Part shown: positions 34,001-46,589 of the stretch, one piece after another
How positions within the stretch are numbered: the first letter of the stretch is position 1
Layout of the letters: every line of letters begins with the position of its first letter
DNA from: Calliphora vicina
Lineage: Eukaryota > Arthropoda > Insecta > Diptera > Calliphoridae
Assembly (NCBI RefSeq): GCF_958450345.1
Contig: NC_088783.1
Coordinates: 12,713,701-12,777,700, forward strand
DNA: 64,000 bases
Direction of reading: 5' to 3'
Made by a program: the position numbers and the translations under genes
Notes under the pieces: model-generated
Database searches by the model: none
What the model saw: only the letters and a program-made list of their open reading frames with translations
What the model was told of the DNA's origin: nothing

Positions 34001-35364
34001 GCTCTGTTAAGATTTTTTTGATCTCAGTTCTTAGAGACCTCAACGTTCGCCATCTTCCGTGCTTGTACGGCCACAAATAAATTCAGTAAATCACCTTTTT
34101 TACCACTGAAATTGATGATGCAGAGTTCCCATATTATTTATTAAGCTTAGCTTTGGTTTGATTAATGGTTTTTTTACGAAAAAAAAATGACGCAGTTTGT
34201 TCAAATTTTGACAGGATTCAATTGACAGATACCTGATGACAGTAGCAGTGTTGTCCATTCAATTAAAAGCTGGGAAATTCAAAAAATCGCGTTTTTATTT
34301 ACGCAACCACTTATTCAGCATGAAGGTGGAGGTTATAAAAATATAAATAAAGATAATCAAGGATCAAAGCCAATACTTGTAATTCAATTATGAATTCTTC
34401 CTCTTTATCACTCTGCAAAAAAATTAACTAAAAGGTATAGTTTTTTACCTTTTGTAAACAAAAAAGGAAATACCAAAAAGACAACAGCAAATAGACTCAT
34501 TCACAGTATTAATATCCTAAATGCAAATTGCCTGTAGTCCCACTTCCTTACTCATACTAGCCTGTGGTCAATTATGATTTCCTTACATTTTTTTATTGGC
34601 TTAATTTTTGTATCCTTATTTTTTCTACAAAGTTCTGTAGCTGTGTTCATCAGTGTCTGTTTAAAAATTGTGTTTTACATCTTCTTTCACTCTTTCTCTC
34701 TCTCCTCTAATAAAGTGTATGAAAAATTGTTTCAAATTATATTTTTCTTTCATTTTTTTTTGCCATATCGCTCGTTTAGTTTATTTTTGAAGATTAAAAG
34801 ATCTTTAAGTTTGATAATAAAATATGCAAAGGACTTTTTTCTGACCAGTCTTAAAGAAGTTTTCTTATTCCTTTTTATCACATTTTTTTTATATATATTT
34901 TGGCTAAACGAGGCAAAAAGAAACAGAATTATAATCCAATTAAATGCTTATGGTTTATTATGCGAATTTTGCTAGAGTATGAAGCAAATATTATGTGCAG
35001 TTCGGAATAATAAGTTTTCATTTAGCTTGTTTGTCTCTCTTTACTTAAAAGCTAAATTGAAATTAAGAAAGTTTAAGGATATTTTTTTTCTTTTGGCCAG
35101 TAAAGATAATAATTAATTTAATGAAAAGGACATGTGTTTAAAATTGCTGTCATTAAATATTAGTACAATAAATGAAAGAGTATGTTGTTTAATAAGTGAG
35201 ATATATTTTGTTGGGTAATTAGGAAATGTTAATGAATAGTAAATAGTAATATTTGAATGTTTTTTGTTGAAAGTCTCTAAGAGTGAAAAATTAAAAAAAA
35301 TATATATTCCTTTTTATATAAATATTTCTATTAAACAAGGCAACAAAATCGTAAAAATTGTAAA
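34001..35364. other. Unique intron-like DNA
   Basis: Includes a T-rich stretch at 34560-34980 whose 133-codon frame encodes only Phe/Leu/Ile/Ser-rich sequence. I regard it as composition, not a gene. Confidence 0.45.
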
Positions 35365-37990
35365 GGCTTGTTAAACCACTACACAATTTTGATGTGGTCC
35401 AAATTTAAAATTTTAAAAAAATGCTTAAGTAAAATCATAATTTTTTTTAGAAATTTCTCCACAAAATTAGTGATAACTTCATCCCATGTTATTAAAATAA
35501 ACTTAGAAAAGTTTAGATTTATATGACTTTTAACCTTTATATATTGCGTTTCAATCGGCTCAGCGGCTTTGGAGTTATAATAACAAATTGAAGCAAAAAA
35601 TATATATCTTTAACGTAAAAATAGCAAATTTGTTTGTTTTAAAAAAATCATGAAAAATCGGAAACGACAAAAAAAATCAGATTTATTACTTTATCGCAAA
35701 ATCTCATGTAATGAGAATATAAAACTAAAATATCTGTCATGAATATTGATTGATTCTTTTCGAATTTATTCACAATTAACTGAATTCGGTAATTTTCACA
35801 AAATTTTAGTTTTTTTGTTTGATATACATAAAATTGAGTAGTTAATGTTCTTCTTTCGGTTGATTGAATTTTGAAAATATTTTCTCCATATATGTATATT
35901 GCGTTTCAATCGGCTCTGTAGTTTCGCAGTTATAATATCAAGCAAAAAATTAATTTTTTATGTGAAAATAGCAAATTTTTTGTTTTAAAAAAATCATGAA
36001 AAATCGAAAACGACAGAAATTGTTTAGATTTATTGCTATATCGCAAAGCCACATGTAATGGAAATAAAAATGGGATATCGATCATAAAAATCGGTTGATT
36101 ATTTTTGAATTTATTCACAATTAAGTAAATTCGCTCATTTTCAAAAATTTTTATGTTTTTTTCTTATATACATAAAATTGAGTAGTTAATGTTCTTCTTT
36201 CGATTGATTGAATTTTGAAAACATTTTCTCATATATATTGCATTTCAATCGGTTCAGTAGTTTCAGAGTTATAATAACAAATTGAAGCAAAAAAATATTT
36301 TTTACGTGAAAATAGTAAATTTTTTGGTTTTAAAAAATCATGAAAAATCGAAAACGGCAGAAATTGTTCAGGTTTATTACTTCATGGCAAAGCCATATAT
36401 ATTGGCAACAAAATGTAATATCGATCATAAAAATCTATGGATTATTTTCGAATTTATTCACAATTAAGTGAATTCGCTTATTTTCACAAAATTTTAGTTT
36501 TTTGTTTGATATACATAAAATTGAGTAGTTAATGTTCTTCTTTCGATTGATTGAATTTTAAAAACATTTTTCCCATGCTATGTATAAATTTTGCTATATA
36601 TATTGCATTTTAATCGGCTCTGTAGTTTCAGAGTTATAATAACAAATTGAAGCAAAAAAAAATATTTTTTACGTGAAAATAGTAAATTTTTTGGTTTTAA
36701 AAAAATCATGAAAATCAAAACGGCAAAAATTGTACATATTTATTGCTTTATCGTAAAGCCACATGTAATAGGAACAAAGTGAGATATCAATCATGGAAAT
36801 CGATTGATTATTTTCGGATTTATTCACAATTAAGTGAATTCGCTCATTTTCACAAAATTTTAGTTTTTTGTTTGATATTCATAAAATTGAGTAGTAAATG
36901 TTCTTACTTCGATTGATTGAATTTTGAAAAAATTTTCCCCTTGCTATGTGCAAATTTTCACTTATATATTGCCTTTCAATCGGTTAAGTAGTTATGGAGT
37001 TATAATAACAAATTTAAGCAAAAAATATATTTTCTACGTGAAAATAACATTTTTTTTATTTTTAAAAATTCATGAAAAATCGAAAAAGGTAGAAATTGTT
37101 CTGATTTATTGCTTTATCGCAAAGGTACATGTAATAGGAATAAAAATGAGATATCGATCATAAAAATCGATTGATTCTTTTTGAATTTATTCACAATTAA
37201 GTAAATTCGCTCATTTTTAAAATTTTTTTTTTGTTTGATATACATAAAATTGAGTAGTTAATGTTCTTCTTTCGATTGATTGAATTTTAAAGAGATTTTC
37301 CCCATGCTATGTATAAATTTTTCTATATATATTGCATTTCAATCGGCTCTGTAGTTTCAGAAAAATATTTTTCAAAAAAATATTTTTTACGTGAAAATAG
37401 TAAATTTTTTGGTTTTAAAAAAATCATGAAAATCAAAACGGCAAAAATTGTACATATTTATTGCTTTGTCGTAAAGCCACATGTAATAGGAACAAAGTGA
37501 GATACCAATCATAGAAATCGATGGATTATTTTCGAATTTATTCACAATTAAGTGAATTCGCTCATTTTCACAAAATTTTAGTTTTTTGCTTGATATACAT
37601 AAATTTGAGTAGTTAATGTTCTTCTTTCGATTGCTTGAATTTTGAAAACAAATTCCCCATGTTTTGTACAAATTTTCACTTATATATTGCCTTTCAATTG
37701 GTTCAGTATTTTTGGAGTTATAATAACAAATTTAAGCAAAAAATATATTTTCTACGTGAAAATAACATTTTTTTTATTTTCAAAAATTCATGACATATCG
37801 AAAACGGTAGAAATTGTTCAGATTTATTGCTTTATCGCAAAGTACATGTAATAGGAATAAAAATGAGATATCGATCATAAAAATCTATTGAGTCTTTTTG
37901 AATTTATTCACAATTAAGTAAGTTCGCTCATTTTCATAAAATTTTAGCTTTTTGTTTGATATACATACATAAAATTGATTAGTTAATGCT
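35365..37990 (+). repeat. R360 tandem repeat, array B (about 7 units) with 719-bp higher-order repeat
   Basis: Landmark CATGAAAAATCGAAAACG or its variants lies near 35650, 35995, 36339, 36708, 37072, 37427 and 37791. The last four units form a dimer repeated once: the unit at 36708 matches 37427 (both ATGAAAATCAAAACGGC), and 37072 matches 37791 (both ACGTGAAAATAACATTTTTT upstream). The array is preceded at 35365-35500 by a CACTACACAATTTT block also seen before the copy at 63400. Confidence 0.9.
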
Positions 37991-39377
37991 CATTTATTTT
38001 GGGAAGTCAAATATTATGAGCTTTTCTGAAATTTGTATTGTAAACGACCTCTGGATGGCCTATTTTATATACAACTTAAAGCAAACCTAAAATATACTTA
38101 GATTATTATTTATGTATACATAATTTCTGTTTATATATAAATATATACAACCCATACATAATAAAAGAAAATGCAAATAATTTTCTTTTAAAGAAAAACG
38201 AAAAAAAAAACTTTTGAGACTATGTCTGGTTTATTATTTTTTTCCTCCAATTTCTAATATTGACTTCCACAAAAAAAAAAAAAATAAAAATCCACAAAGT
38301 AAAATCAAAATTTTTTTCCATGTTGCTACAATGTTAAAGATTGTTGCTTGTTGTGCTTCCTATTTTGTGCTTTACATTTTCTTTATTGTTACATATTTTC
38401 CTTTTTTTCTGCTGTTTTTTTTTTTTGTTTTGAAGATAATGCTCGTACATTGACATGACCTTACCATACTCTAAGGTTGCCCCTTAACGCCCACAACCAC
38501 CAGGAGTTGTGAAGGCAACTAAACGAATTTTAGTTGGGTTTTCCTTTTTTCCTCTGCTTCTGGTATTAAGTCAACTTAATAAGCATACTAAAGGGCAACA
38601 ATACTTTAGCACACATGAAGCTCACATAAGATAATCAAAGGGGTTAAAGGCAAAACCCCCACAAAAAAAATGAACAGCATAGAAAAATTGAAAATGAAGC
38701 AATACAAAACAAAATGAATTGGAAACAGAAAATTGCTTCAACATAGAAAATGTTCTTATTGTAAGCGACATACGATTCGATTTGTTGCTTAAATATTAGG
38801 AAATGGAAATATTTACTTGGCTTGTTGTTTTTGAGTTTTTTCCGTTGGCTTTGTATTTTAACAAACTTTAAATGGAGCAGAGCAGCATGTTTGCAAGTAC
38901 CACAGTTTAATACAACAAGTAGCCGGTTGGATAAGGTTTGCATACATTTTGTTTTTAAGTTACGTTTTTTTATACACTTTTAAATCCTGCCTCCTGTTAT
39001 TGTATAACCATTATTGTGAAACAACATGTGATCGACCAATTTGGCATTGTAGTGGTAACTGAAATCTAAAAATTGGTTTAGTAGTTGTAGCTGTAGTATT
39101 TAGCAGAGCAGTAGAAAGAGTGTCAATTGTATTGTATATTTAAAAATGGCGCCAAATGGAAATTTAATATACAAACGTACATAGATACAAATTAGGGTAG
39201 TTAAAAATATGTATTTACAATATGTTATAAAATAAAAAAATATTTTTTTTTTCTAAATTTAAAAAATTAGTTTTAATTTTTAATAAAATAAATAAAATTC
39301 GCGAATTGAAAAGAAAATTTAAATTCGCTTTCGAAAGTATTTCTGATTTTCGTAAACAAGTATTTATATATCAGTTT
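37991..39377. other. Unique intron-like DNA
   Basis: No gene or repeat recognised. 38455-38560 is unusually mixed in composition for this window, so possibly a conserved non-coding element, but this cannot be tested here. Confidence 0.4.
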
Positions 39378-39469
39378 GTATGGCAGTCATTACCAAGCTA
39401 CTTCTCAGTTATGCTAATGACATCAAGTAGTCATTGAGAAGTAAGTTGTTCAGTAATGACAAGGCATAC
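39378..39469. other. ~92-nt imperfect hairpin
   Basis: GTATGGCAGTCATTACCAAG, CTACTTCTCA at the left pairs with TGAGAAGTAAGTTGTTCAGT, AATGACAAGGCATAC at the right, with bulges and a loop around 39415-39435. The size is like a pre-miRNA, but a small MITE is equally possible. Confidence 0.4.
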
Positions 39470-39582
39470 AATGTTTTTCTGGGACATTTTTGAAAAAAAT
39501 AAATAATTATTTGAAGTTGTGATATATGTGGCTTCAACCACTTAACGAATAATAATGCAGTCATTTCTGAATTTTTGTTTAA

Positions 39583-40106
39583 CAAGTAAAAGGGCTATAT
39601 TCGTCTGTGCCGAATCTTATATACCTTTCACCAAATTATATTTCAAATTATTAGAAAAAAAATCTTTCACAACTGTATTTAAATTTTTTTTTTCAAAATT
39701 TAGTTTTAAAATTTTTTTCTTTAAATTTATTATTTATAAAAAATTTATAAAAAAAAAAAATTTTTTTTGGGAAAAAACATTAGGGTTAAAAATATATTTT
39801 TCCCGATTTTGACCCATTGTAGGTTCAACTTATATACTATGGTCACTGTAAAGGACTTTGAAATATCTATCATTAGATAATCATATTATATAAACTAATG
39901 ACTTAGAAATCAAGATATTGATAAAAATCTCTTAATAATTTTTGTGCCGATTTTCTCGATTTTAAATAGCAATCGAACCGGGTCTATAGCGAATATATTG
40001 ATTCATGAATCAAGTACATATCAACATACATACGATCAAGAATATACTTTATGGGGTTGCAAATGAAAAATGTAGAAATTACAAACGGAATGTCAACTTA
40101 TATATA
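39583..40106 (-). mobile_element. HINE, minus-strand copy
   Basis: Read on the minus strand: ACAAACGGAATGTCAACT (complement) at the 5' end, internal blocks for the sequence after the CGGTTCGATTGCTATTTAAA region, long A/T tracts, then GGTGAAAGGTATATAAGATT, a stem-loop and ATAGCCCTTTTACTTG. The short open frames over it are produced by the tracts. It abuts the CCGGTTTT MITE fragment. Confidence 0.75.
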
Positions 40107-40250
40107 CTCATAAGAGTATCCAAAATCGAAAACCGGTCAACCGGTTTTTTCATCTTTGTAAATTCCACCGGTTTCGGTTTTTTTTAACTTTTCGGTTTTT
40201 TGCCAAACCGGTTTTTGTAAGACGGTTAACCGGTTTTAATGAAATTTTTA
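40107..40250 (+). repeat. CCGGTTTT MITE, truncated copy
   Basis: AGAGTATCCAAAATCGAAAA, CCGGTCAACCGGTTTTTTCA and GTAAGACGGTTAACCGGTTT align with the first ~140 bp of 8434-8968, then homology stops. Its right part is missing. Confidence 0.8.
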
Positions 40251-40289
40251 GCTTTTTTTGAATCAATTGTGCAATATATATTCATTAAA

Positions 40290-41650
40290 ATTATTGGCCA
40301 TTGTTAACTATGACATTTTCCATCATTCTGGTAACATATGGAACGAATCAAGCCAATATGTTTCAAAGTGAAGCGTATCCCAGAGACAGCGTTTTGCTTT
40401 GATCGCAACAAATAGTTGTCGGACAGAGCAATGACTGGACTATAAAGCAGGTGAGGCAAAACTTTCTAAACACTCTTCCTAAATAGTTTCTAACATATTG
40501 TTACGTTTTAACCTTTTCAAAACGTCTGTTTATTTCCTTTAAATAAACCGGATACTCTTTATTGCAAATAAAAGCCGTTTAGTAGTTTAAAAATTGTAAC
40601 AACTCTTTATTTATTTAAAATGTACAACAACAGAATTAAATAGTCACCTAATGTTTTTTTATACACGTTTATAAATTCGCAGAAATACAGACACACTTTG
40701 TAATGTACACAAATTCACTTGAAAAACACAGCACACTTTAAGGCACTCAGTTGATGTTTATTCGAAAAGCGTCTCTGATAAATTCATTAACTACTGCAAC
40801 CTCTGCAACTATTTATAACACTGCCATCTGCACTCTAGATTGCTCTTTAACTGTCTAGAGCTTTCTAATACATACGCCATCTGTGGTGTACTTTCATGTT
40901 CTTTAATGTTCGAATATACGGTCGCAGCAAACAGCGTTGCCATACTTACGATCAATGGTCAACTGAAAGCTTTTGTTCAATGTTAATAATGTCCACAGAT
41001 ATGTTACAATTTGCTATTACAGCACTGCTATTTGAAAGCATTATGCTACTTTTAAATCAGCCGTTAAAATCGTTATATTTGAATTCAAGTAAAATTTCGT
41101 AACAATATATTGCAATATGTGACCTAGCGTTTGTCATGATAGAATATTGCGGTTTCATGTCTGGAACCATATTCGCGGCCAATGTTCGCTATGAATATTT
41201 GGCTGTGGTGTCGATTCGGCTGGTTGAACGGGCTTCACGTACGAGCTCTTACGCTTCGGTAATGGATCCATTATTTATCGCATGCAATGATTCAGCGCAA
41301 AAATTATTTTCTTTTATAACTTTCAAGCTTCGGTTCGGACATGAAAAATCGTATTTCAAGGTCTCTCGGCTTCTATTCGTATGGTAAAAAATTTCCTTGC
41401 TTTTGGATGAATCCTGTTGCACGCAAACGCTTTGAGTAGCTTCCAATAATTTTGCTAGCTCTTGTTGAGTTTGAAAACAATCTTAATGGAGTAATTTGTG
41501 GTCTTCAAACTTTTTTGGCAGGTCTGGGTGATTTTTGTCTTCCGTGTCAAATGACCACTTCTGAACAGCGCAAACCATCTCTCACATGTTGAAACCGATG
41601 AAACATATTCGTCTAAGCTTATGGTGAAGCAAAACTTTCTGAATATGACG
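40290..41650 (-). pseudogene. mariner transposase relic (M3), split by a solo LTR
   Basis: Minus strand from 41620 downward: NMREMVCAVQKWSFDTEDKN, KKFEDH, QKQGNFLPYE-KPRDLE, IIACDK-WIHY and KSYVKPVQPAESTPQPNIHS. Sequence continues on the far side of 40499-41104 with the CFTSPALYSP-type, ALSGIRF-type and NNGQ-type C-terminal regions. Many stops. Confidence 0.8.
40499..41104. mobile_element. Solo LTR 1 (TGTTACG...CGTAACA, 606 bp)
   Basis: Starts TGTTACG and ends CGTAACA, with the 4-bp duplication ATAT at 40495-40498 and 41105-41108. It interrupts mariner M3; removing it and one ATAT realigns M3 with M4 near 56460-56500. Relatives are at 44661-46323 and 52200-52663. A 4-bp ATAT duplication fits Ty3/gypsy-type elements. 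AATAAA signals lie on the minus strand, so transcription was probably leftward. Confidence 0.9.
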
Positions 41651-41982
41651 CTTTGGATGGCACAAAATTCGAAATATTCGAAGCAAAAAAAACTTTGTTG
41701 TTTAAACTATAATATTCAATATCTAAGTGAGAATGACATATAAGTTATTAAAAACAAAAACCGCATTCCAAAGATATGCCATCTATCTCCCGTTTTTAAG
41801 CCATAGACTCAATAGAATTGAGACATTTTTTTTTATTTTTTTTATTTTTTTTAAATTTCGTTGAACGCTCAAAACACGAAACTTCAAACAAAATGAACAG
41901 CCTCTAAATGTTATTCGGTTTTGGTAAAGGTTAGATGACGTAGAACAATTTTAGACATTCTAGTACATCCGGAGAAATAAAA

Positions 41983-42076
41983 ATATTTTTTTTTTTTAAA
42001 ACAAACACAAACTGCGAAGCGTTTTGTTTGTCTGCAGAAACACCAAGAGTCTCTGGCAGGAATCGAACCCGCAATC
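41983..42076 (-). mobile_element. tRNA-derived SINE, truncated copy 1
   Basis: On the minus strand the Pol III B box GGTTCGATTCC (42069-42059) is followed by TGCCAGAGACTCTTGGTGTT, TCTGCAGACAAACAAAACGC and TTCGCAGTTTGTGTTTG, then a poly-A tail (41983-41997). The A-box half is missing; homology to copy 2 stops at 42076 where the neighbouring MITE begins. Confidence 0.8.
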
Positions 42077-42084
42077 GAGCCATA

Positions 42085-42352
42085 ATATAGAAAAGATAAG
42101 ATTCACATTATTGTCGCAATCATATATAGGATTGTAGTATACAAATATATGTTTATGGCAATGATGTTCAAATGGTAAATCCTTCTTAATAAAAATTATT
42201 GTCAGAAAAACATATACATATTTACTGCAATCATATATATGATTGCTATAATTATATTAATCATAACGTTGTCATATTATGGTTACTGAAATCATATAAA
42301 TTATTACAGTGACCATAATATTGTTCAAAACCCTGTGAAAATGTTGAAATAG
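42085..42352. mobile_element. ATGGTTAC palindromic MITE, copy 3
   Basis: The right block ATGGTTACTGAAATCATATA, AATTATTACAGTGACCATAA, TATTGTTCAAAACCCTGTG and AAATGTTGAAATAGCTA is the best-preserved end of the family. The left end is truncated at the SINE. Confidence 0.75.
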
Positions 42353-43763
42353 CTACAGAAAACATGTACAATCATATTTTTTTCTCTGCGTGTAGTCATA
42401 TTCAGATTATTTCATCCGGTTCTTAAAAGAGTGAATATGACAAAAAAATAATAAATAGGAGATCAGTCAAACTTACTCTGAATCCCACTACTACACATTC
42501 AAAGAATAGAATTGTATAAAAACAACAATGTTTCTCTCACAAACCTATATACACCAACATTCGTTAACAAACATGCTGATGCAGCAGCAACAACATTTAA
42601 CATTGTGTGACATGTCTCTCTTATTTTTAAAACATATTTACATCTCTATCTCTATTTTTAAACCCCCCCAAACGAATAGAAGTAAACCAATGTGTAACTG
42701 AATGAATTTTGAGTTTTTTCCCCTGGTTATTTGAAAATGAACGAGGAGTACGTTTTTCATATAAAATTTGTTCAACAATCATTGTGGCATATCGTTCTAA
42801 CTATATTTCAGTTGCTATTCTATTTTGAATTTCTGTGTTTTTTTCTTTTTTTTTGCTTTTACTCTTGATTATTTTTCTATGTTGGAAAATGCCAAAAATA
42901 ATACAACATGTACTTGTATGGTTTGTTTTTTAAGCAGGATAATAAAACTACTTGTTCATTGTCGTCTTTTCTCACAAAAAAAAATACAACAATAAAATCA
43001 TGTATGTATTTAGAGAGAAGAGACAGACATACATGTTTTTTATTTACATTTTCCCTGCTTGTTACAACATGTCCTTTTGGGACATGGCCATGGCTAATGT
43101 TGTAGATTTAAAGGTTTATTTGAAGATTAGTTTACAATAAACATGAGTTTTATACAGCAAACCAATTCGACCAGGCACTCATATATGTACGTACGTACAT
43201 GCATGAAGTTAGTGAAAGTATTTGGTTTTGTAGGGTGTTGTTGTTAGAGGGAGCGAGTTTTTGGAATCAGCATGTACATTTCCTGTTTGCATATCCTGGT
43301 TTAGTTTTTCAATTTATTTATTATTATGGTCCAGCTTTAAGGGATTTTGTTGTAAAATTATTGAATACTTAAGGAGCAGAGTCTTCGTATGAATTATAGC
43401 AAAATTCATATAAATTGTGCAATTTAAAATATGCCAAAGAACTTAAAGTTTATGAAATAAATTCAAGGAATGCTAGCTAAAAATTAAGTCAGTAAAGTAT
43501 GGTAGTTTGTGGAATTTAATTAAATGAAAATAAATTCTAATATAAACAAAACTCACACTGTGTTTCTGTGAAAAAATTTACCTGCGAAAAGATTTACTAA
43601 AGTTTAGGGGCCTGATTCAATATAATTATACTGCTGTGATTCTGGGAATTGGTAAACTCAAACTTCTATTAAACATTAAACTTCTATTAATTTAAAAACT
43701 ATTTGTTTTTGTATTATCTCTACATTTATTAACAATTTCCATTTTTATTTTCTTTCATTGCAG
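42353..43763. other. Unique intron-like DNA ending in a splice acceptor
   Basis: No gene recognised. It ends in the pyrimidine-rich TTTATTTTCTTTCATTGCAG (43744-43763), a plausible 3' splice site for the candidate exon that follows. Confidence 0.45.
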
Positions 43764-44655
43764 CTTATCAACTGGACAAAAATAACTCCAAAATTTATTG
43801 CCACAACATTAACACAACTTCAAAACGTAAAATGCAAGTAAATTAAGTAAATTCATTAAAACTAAAATTGTATAACAATAAATAAAAAAGCATTTAATTT
43901 TAAAAAAACAACAAATAGTAAACTAATAAATAAGATAAAATCTTAAAAGTAAACAAAACTAATATTACATAAATTTAAATTAATAGTAAACATAAAATAC
44001 ATTTGTATACATCTAGAAATAAAAGTAAAAAACTTTCACACAATTTAAGGAAATAATTCATTTAATTAAAACAATAAATTTGTGTGAAAAAATTTCAAAT
44101 AGTTTGTGAAAAAATTTAAATGAAGCAACTAAATATTTAACAAAAATGTTAATGGTAAATGAAAAATTAATAAATAAATTTAATAAAATAACTAAAATTT
44201 CAAACACTAAATGAAAGTAAAAGAGTTAAAGTGAATAAATATATAAAATATAACAATAATATAATTACCATACATTAAACACAACTGAAATATTCATAAT
44301 TTAAATTAAAAAAATATTTGATAAATAATATTTAAGTAAAATTATATTGGAAAAAAATACATAACATAATTATAGCGTTATAACAACATACATAAAACGT
44401 AGTAATAATAAAAATATTAAATAATATTGAAACCTTAATAAAAACACGGAAAAACTGCTAACAATTTATTAAAACTGAAAAAATAATAAACAAATTTAAT
44501 AATTAAAATAAATTTTGTTATAAACATCAATTATATAATATTAATATTAAAACATCAAAATAATATTCACAGTCATATATTAAAAATAACTAGAATCATA
44601 CAGAGTAATAGAAATTTTAAAAGGTAAATTTAATAAGTAAAGACAACATTATAAT
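43764..44655 (+). other. Candidate upstream non-coding exon(s)
   Basis: After the acceptor at 43761-43763 the composition switches to A-rich, T-tract-poor sequence (CAACTGGACAAAAATAACTC, CCACAACATTAACACAACTT) like the 5' leader at 52881-53981. A donor-like CAA|GTAAAT near 43834 could end a ~70-nt exon; otherwise the A-rich stretch continues to the solo LTR at 44661. No long frame. Inference only. Confidence 0.35.
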
Positions 44656-44660
44656 TAATA

Positions 44661-46323
44661 TGTTACGTTTTTACCTTTTCAAAATGGTGGTTTATTTTCT
44701 TTAAAGAAACCGTATTCTTTTAATTGCAAATAAATGCAGTTTTGTAGATTAATATTGTAACAAGTCTTTATTTATTAAAATTTATACAACAATTTAAATA
44801 TTCGCTTTCCTTTACAATATATAATGCACTAGAATAAACTGGTAATGCAGTTGATGTTAATACTAACAGCGCTTATGACAAATTAACATTGTGGAATTTG
44901 CTGTTACTATTTACATATATATATACAGTGCACAGTAGTATGAGAATAAAGAGAGGGAAATAAATCTGTAACTTCTAAACCCTTAGTCCAATTTAAACGC
45001 GCAAAGAGGAAGTGTTGTCGAGTTTAAGTTTTGAACTCGGACCTCATGACCCCACCACGAGCGGGACCAGGGGTCCCTAAATTAGGACACCTCGGGTATG
45101 TTCAATTTTAAAAATTATCATATTTCTTCGTTTGTGATCCGATTACAAAAAACTTACATATATAGAATCTTCTCATCGAGCACTACATAAAACTTCGTCG
45201 TAGCTATCAATTATCTTTTATAGCTTAGGAGATATTCGCATTTGAAAATTAAATTTTCAACATTTTTACCCACCCTACTCCAGTTTTTTGATGACCGCGG
45301 TTCTAAATATTTCCCCATTTTCTCCACAGATGTGTATAAAGAATGAATTGTTTAAAAATCATGACTGAGTCCAAAGTTACATGCATTTGAATTTAAAAAA
45401 ATAAAAAAGGCGATTTTTCGCTATTTTTTGGGAAAAAAAAAGTACTTTTATTATTTTTAAGTTATCTAAAAAATTTCTAAGAGGATGTATAATGAATTTG
45501 TACTTTTTGAAAAGCTAACTTTACATCAAGTATTTTATATGAAAAAAATTACAATTTTTGATACCGACAATCCATTCAAAAAATGCCTATTTTTTATGTA
45601 AAATTCAACTTTAGATCAAAAATTCTCAAATCGCATAGTCGACATTAAATTATAATAATCTATTTTAGATGGTCCAATATGTTCTTAATTATTTTGTAAA
45701 GGGCCCCTAGTATGGATATTATAGCCAAAAAACGAAAAAATCCCATTTTTGGAATTTTTCAATACTTTTTTGGAAATTGCGGGATTCCTGATTACAAATT
45801 TCAAAATTTGTTTTCATTTTTCCATTTTCAATAAAAAAAATTTATATAAGTGTAAAATTTTATTACAAAATAAAAATTTTATTTCAATTTGAAAAATTTG
45901 TATCTATGCCAAAACTCATTAAAAAGCATTTATTGTCATATTTTTGAAAAAAGTATTCCATGAATTTGTTAATTGTCAAAAGTTATATACATTATTTGAA
46001 AGTAGACAAAATCCTCTATCCATTGATATTTAACATGTCTACCTTATGTTTTGTACGTGGTGAATGGATAGAAGATTTTTTGTACTTTCCAATAATGTAT
46101 ATATCTTATGCCTTCTTCTTCTATCAGTTTCATGAATTATCTATCTAACGGACATAATGTTAGCAGCTTTAACAGTTAATGTTGCTATACTTCCAATTAA
46201 TGTTAATAACAGCGTGTTGATTAGTAGATGGTTTGAGCACTGGAAATGTTTATAAACATGATGGATGTTGCAAGCAGTCGTCACAGAACATTAAATTCAA
46301 ATCGATAGTGCAATTACGTAACG
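44661..46323. mobile_element. Solo LTR 2 of the TGTTACG family, with a ~1.2-kb insertion
   Basis: Begins TGTTACGTTTTTACCTTTTC and ends at CAATTACGTAACG, aligning with LTR 1 and LTR 3 (GGTAATGCAGTTGATGTTAA, TTAATGTTAATAACAGC, AAATCGATAGTGCAATTACG). The flanks AATA/ATAT do not form a clean duplication. Interrupted from about 44935 to 46095. Confidence 0.8.
44935..46095. mobile_element. Unclassified insertion inside solo LTR 2
   Basis: Starts near CAGTGCACAGTAGTATGAGA. Contains a relatively G+C-rich patch (ACCCCACCACGAGCGGGACC, GGGTCCCTAAATTAGG) at 45030-45095 and a local hairpin (ATCCTCTATCCATT against AATGGATAGAAGAT) near 46010-46075. No transposase or clear terminal repeat found; boundaries come only from the LTR alignment. 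Confidence 0.5.
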
Positions 46324-46364
46324 ATATGAATGATATGAAATATAGTAACATATGTTTAATCTAA

Positions 46365-46520
46365 TGGCAGTTATTTCGCACTTTTGAGAATTTCAAATCT
46401 TTTAAGGTCTAAGAATCCTCTTCATCATCTAAAACCCAAATTGTGAAAATTTGAGCCAAATCAAATAACATTTAGAAGTTGCACATTTTATTTGAAGTTT
46501 CGATTTTTGAGTAAAATTTT
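46365..46520 (+). repeat. TGAAAATTTGAGCCAAAT dispersed repeat, copy 3
   Basis: Shares AAAATTTGAGCCAAATCAAA, TTTAGAAGTTGCACATTTTA and AAGTTTCGATTTT with 54350-54440 and, inverted, with 58205-58290. Distantly related to 3700-3905 and 28672-28880. Confidence 0.65.
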
Positions 46521-46589
46521 GTCAAGAAATTAAGCACAAATCATTTTGGCATCATTTTAAATAAAATATTATCCTAGAATATGGAACAG

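Noticed and set aside
34574..34975. 133-codon plus-strand open frame, one of the longest in the window
   Set aside because: It lies in T-rich DNA and encodes almost only Phe, Leu, Ile and Ser with no motif or splice context.
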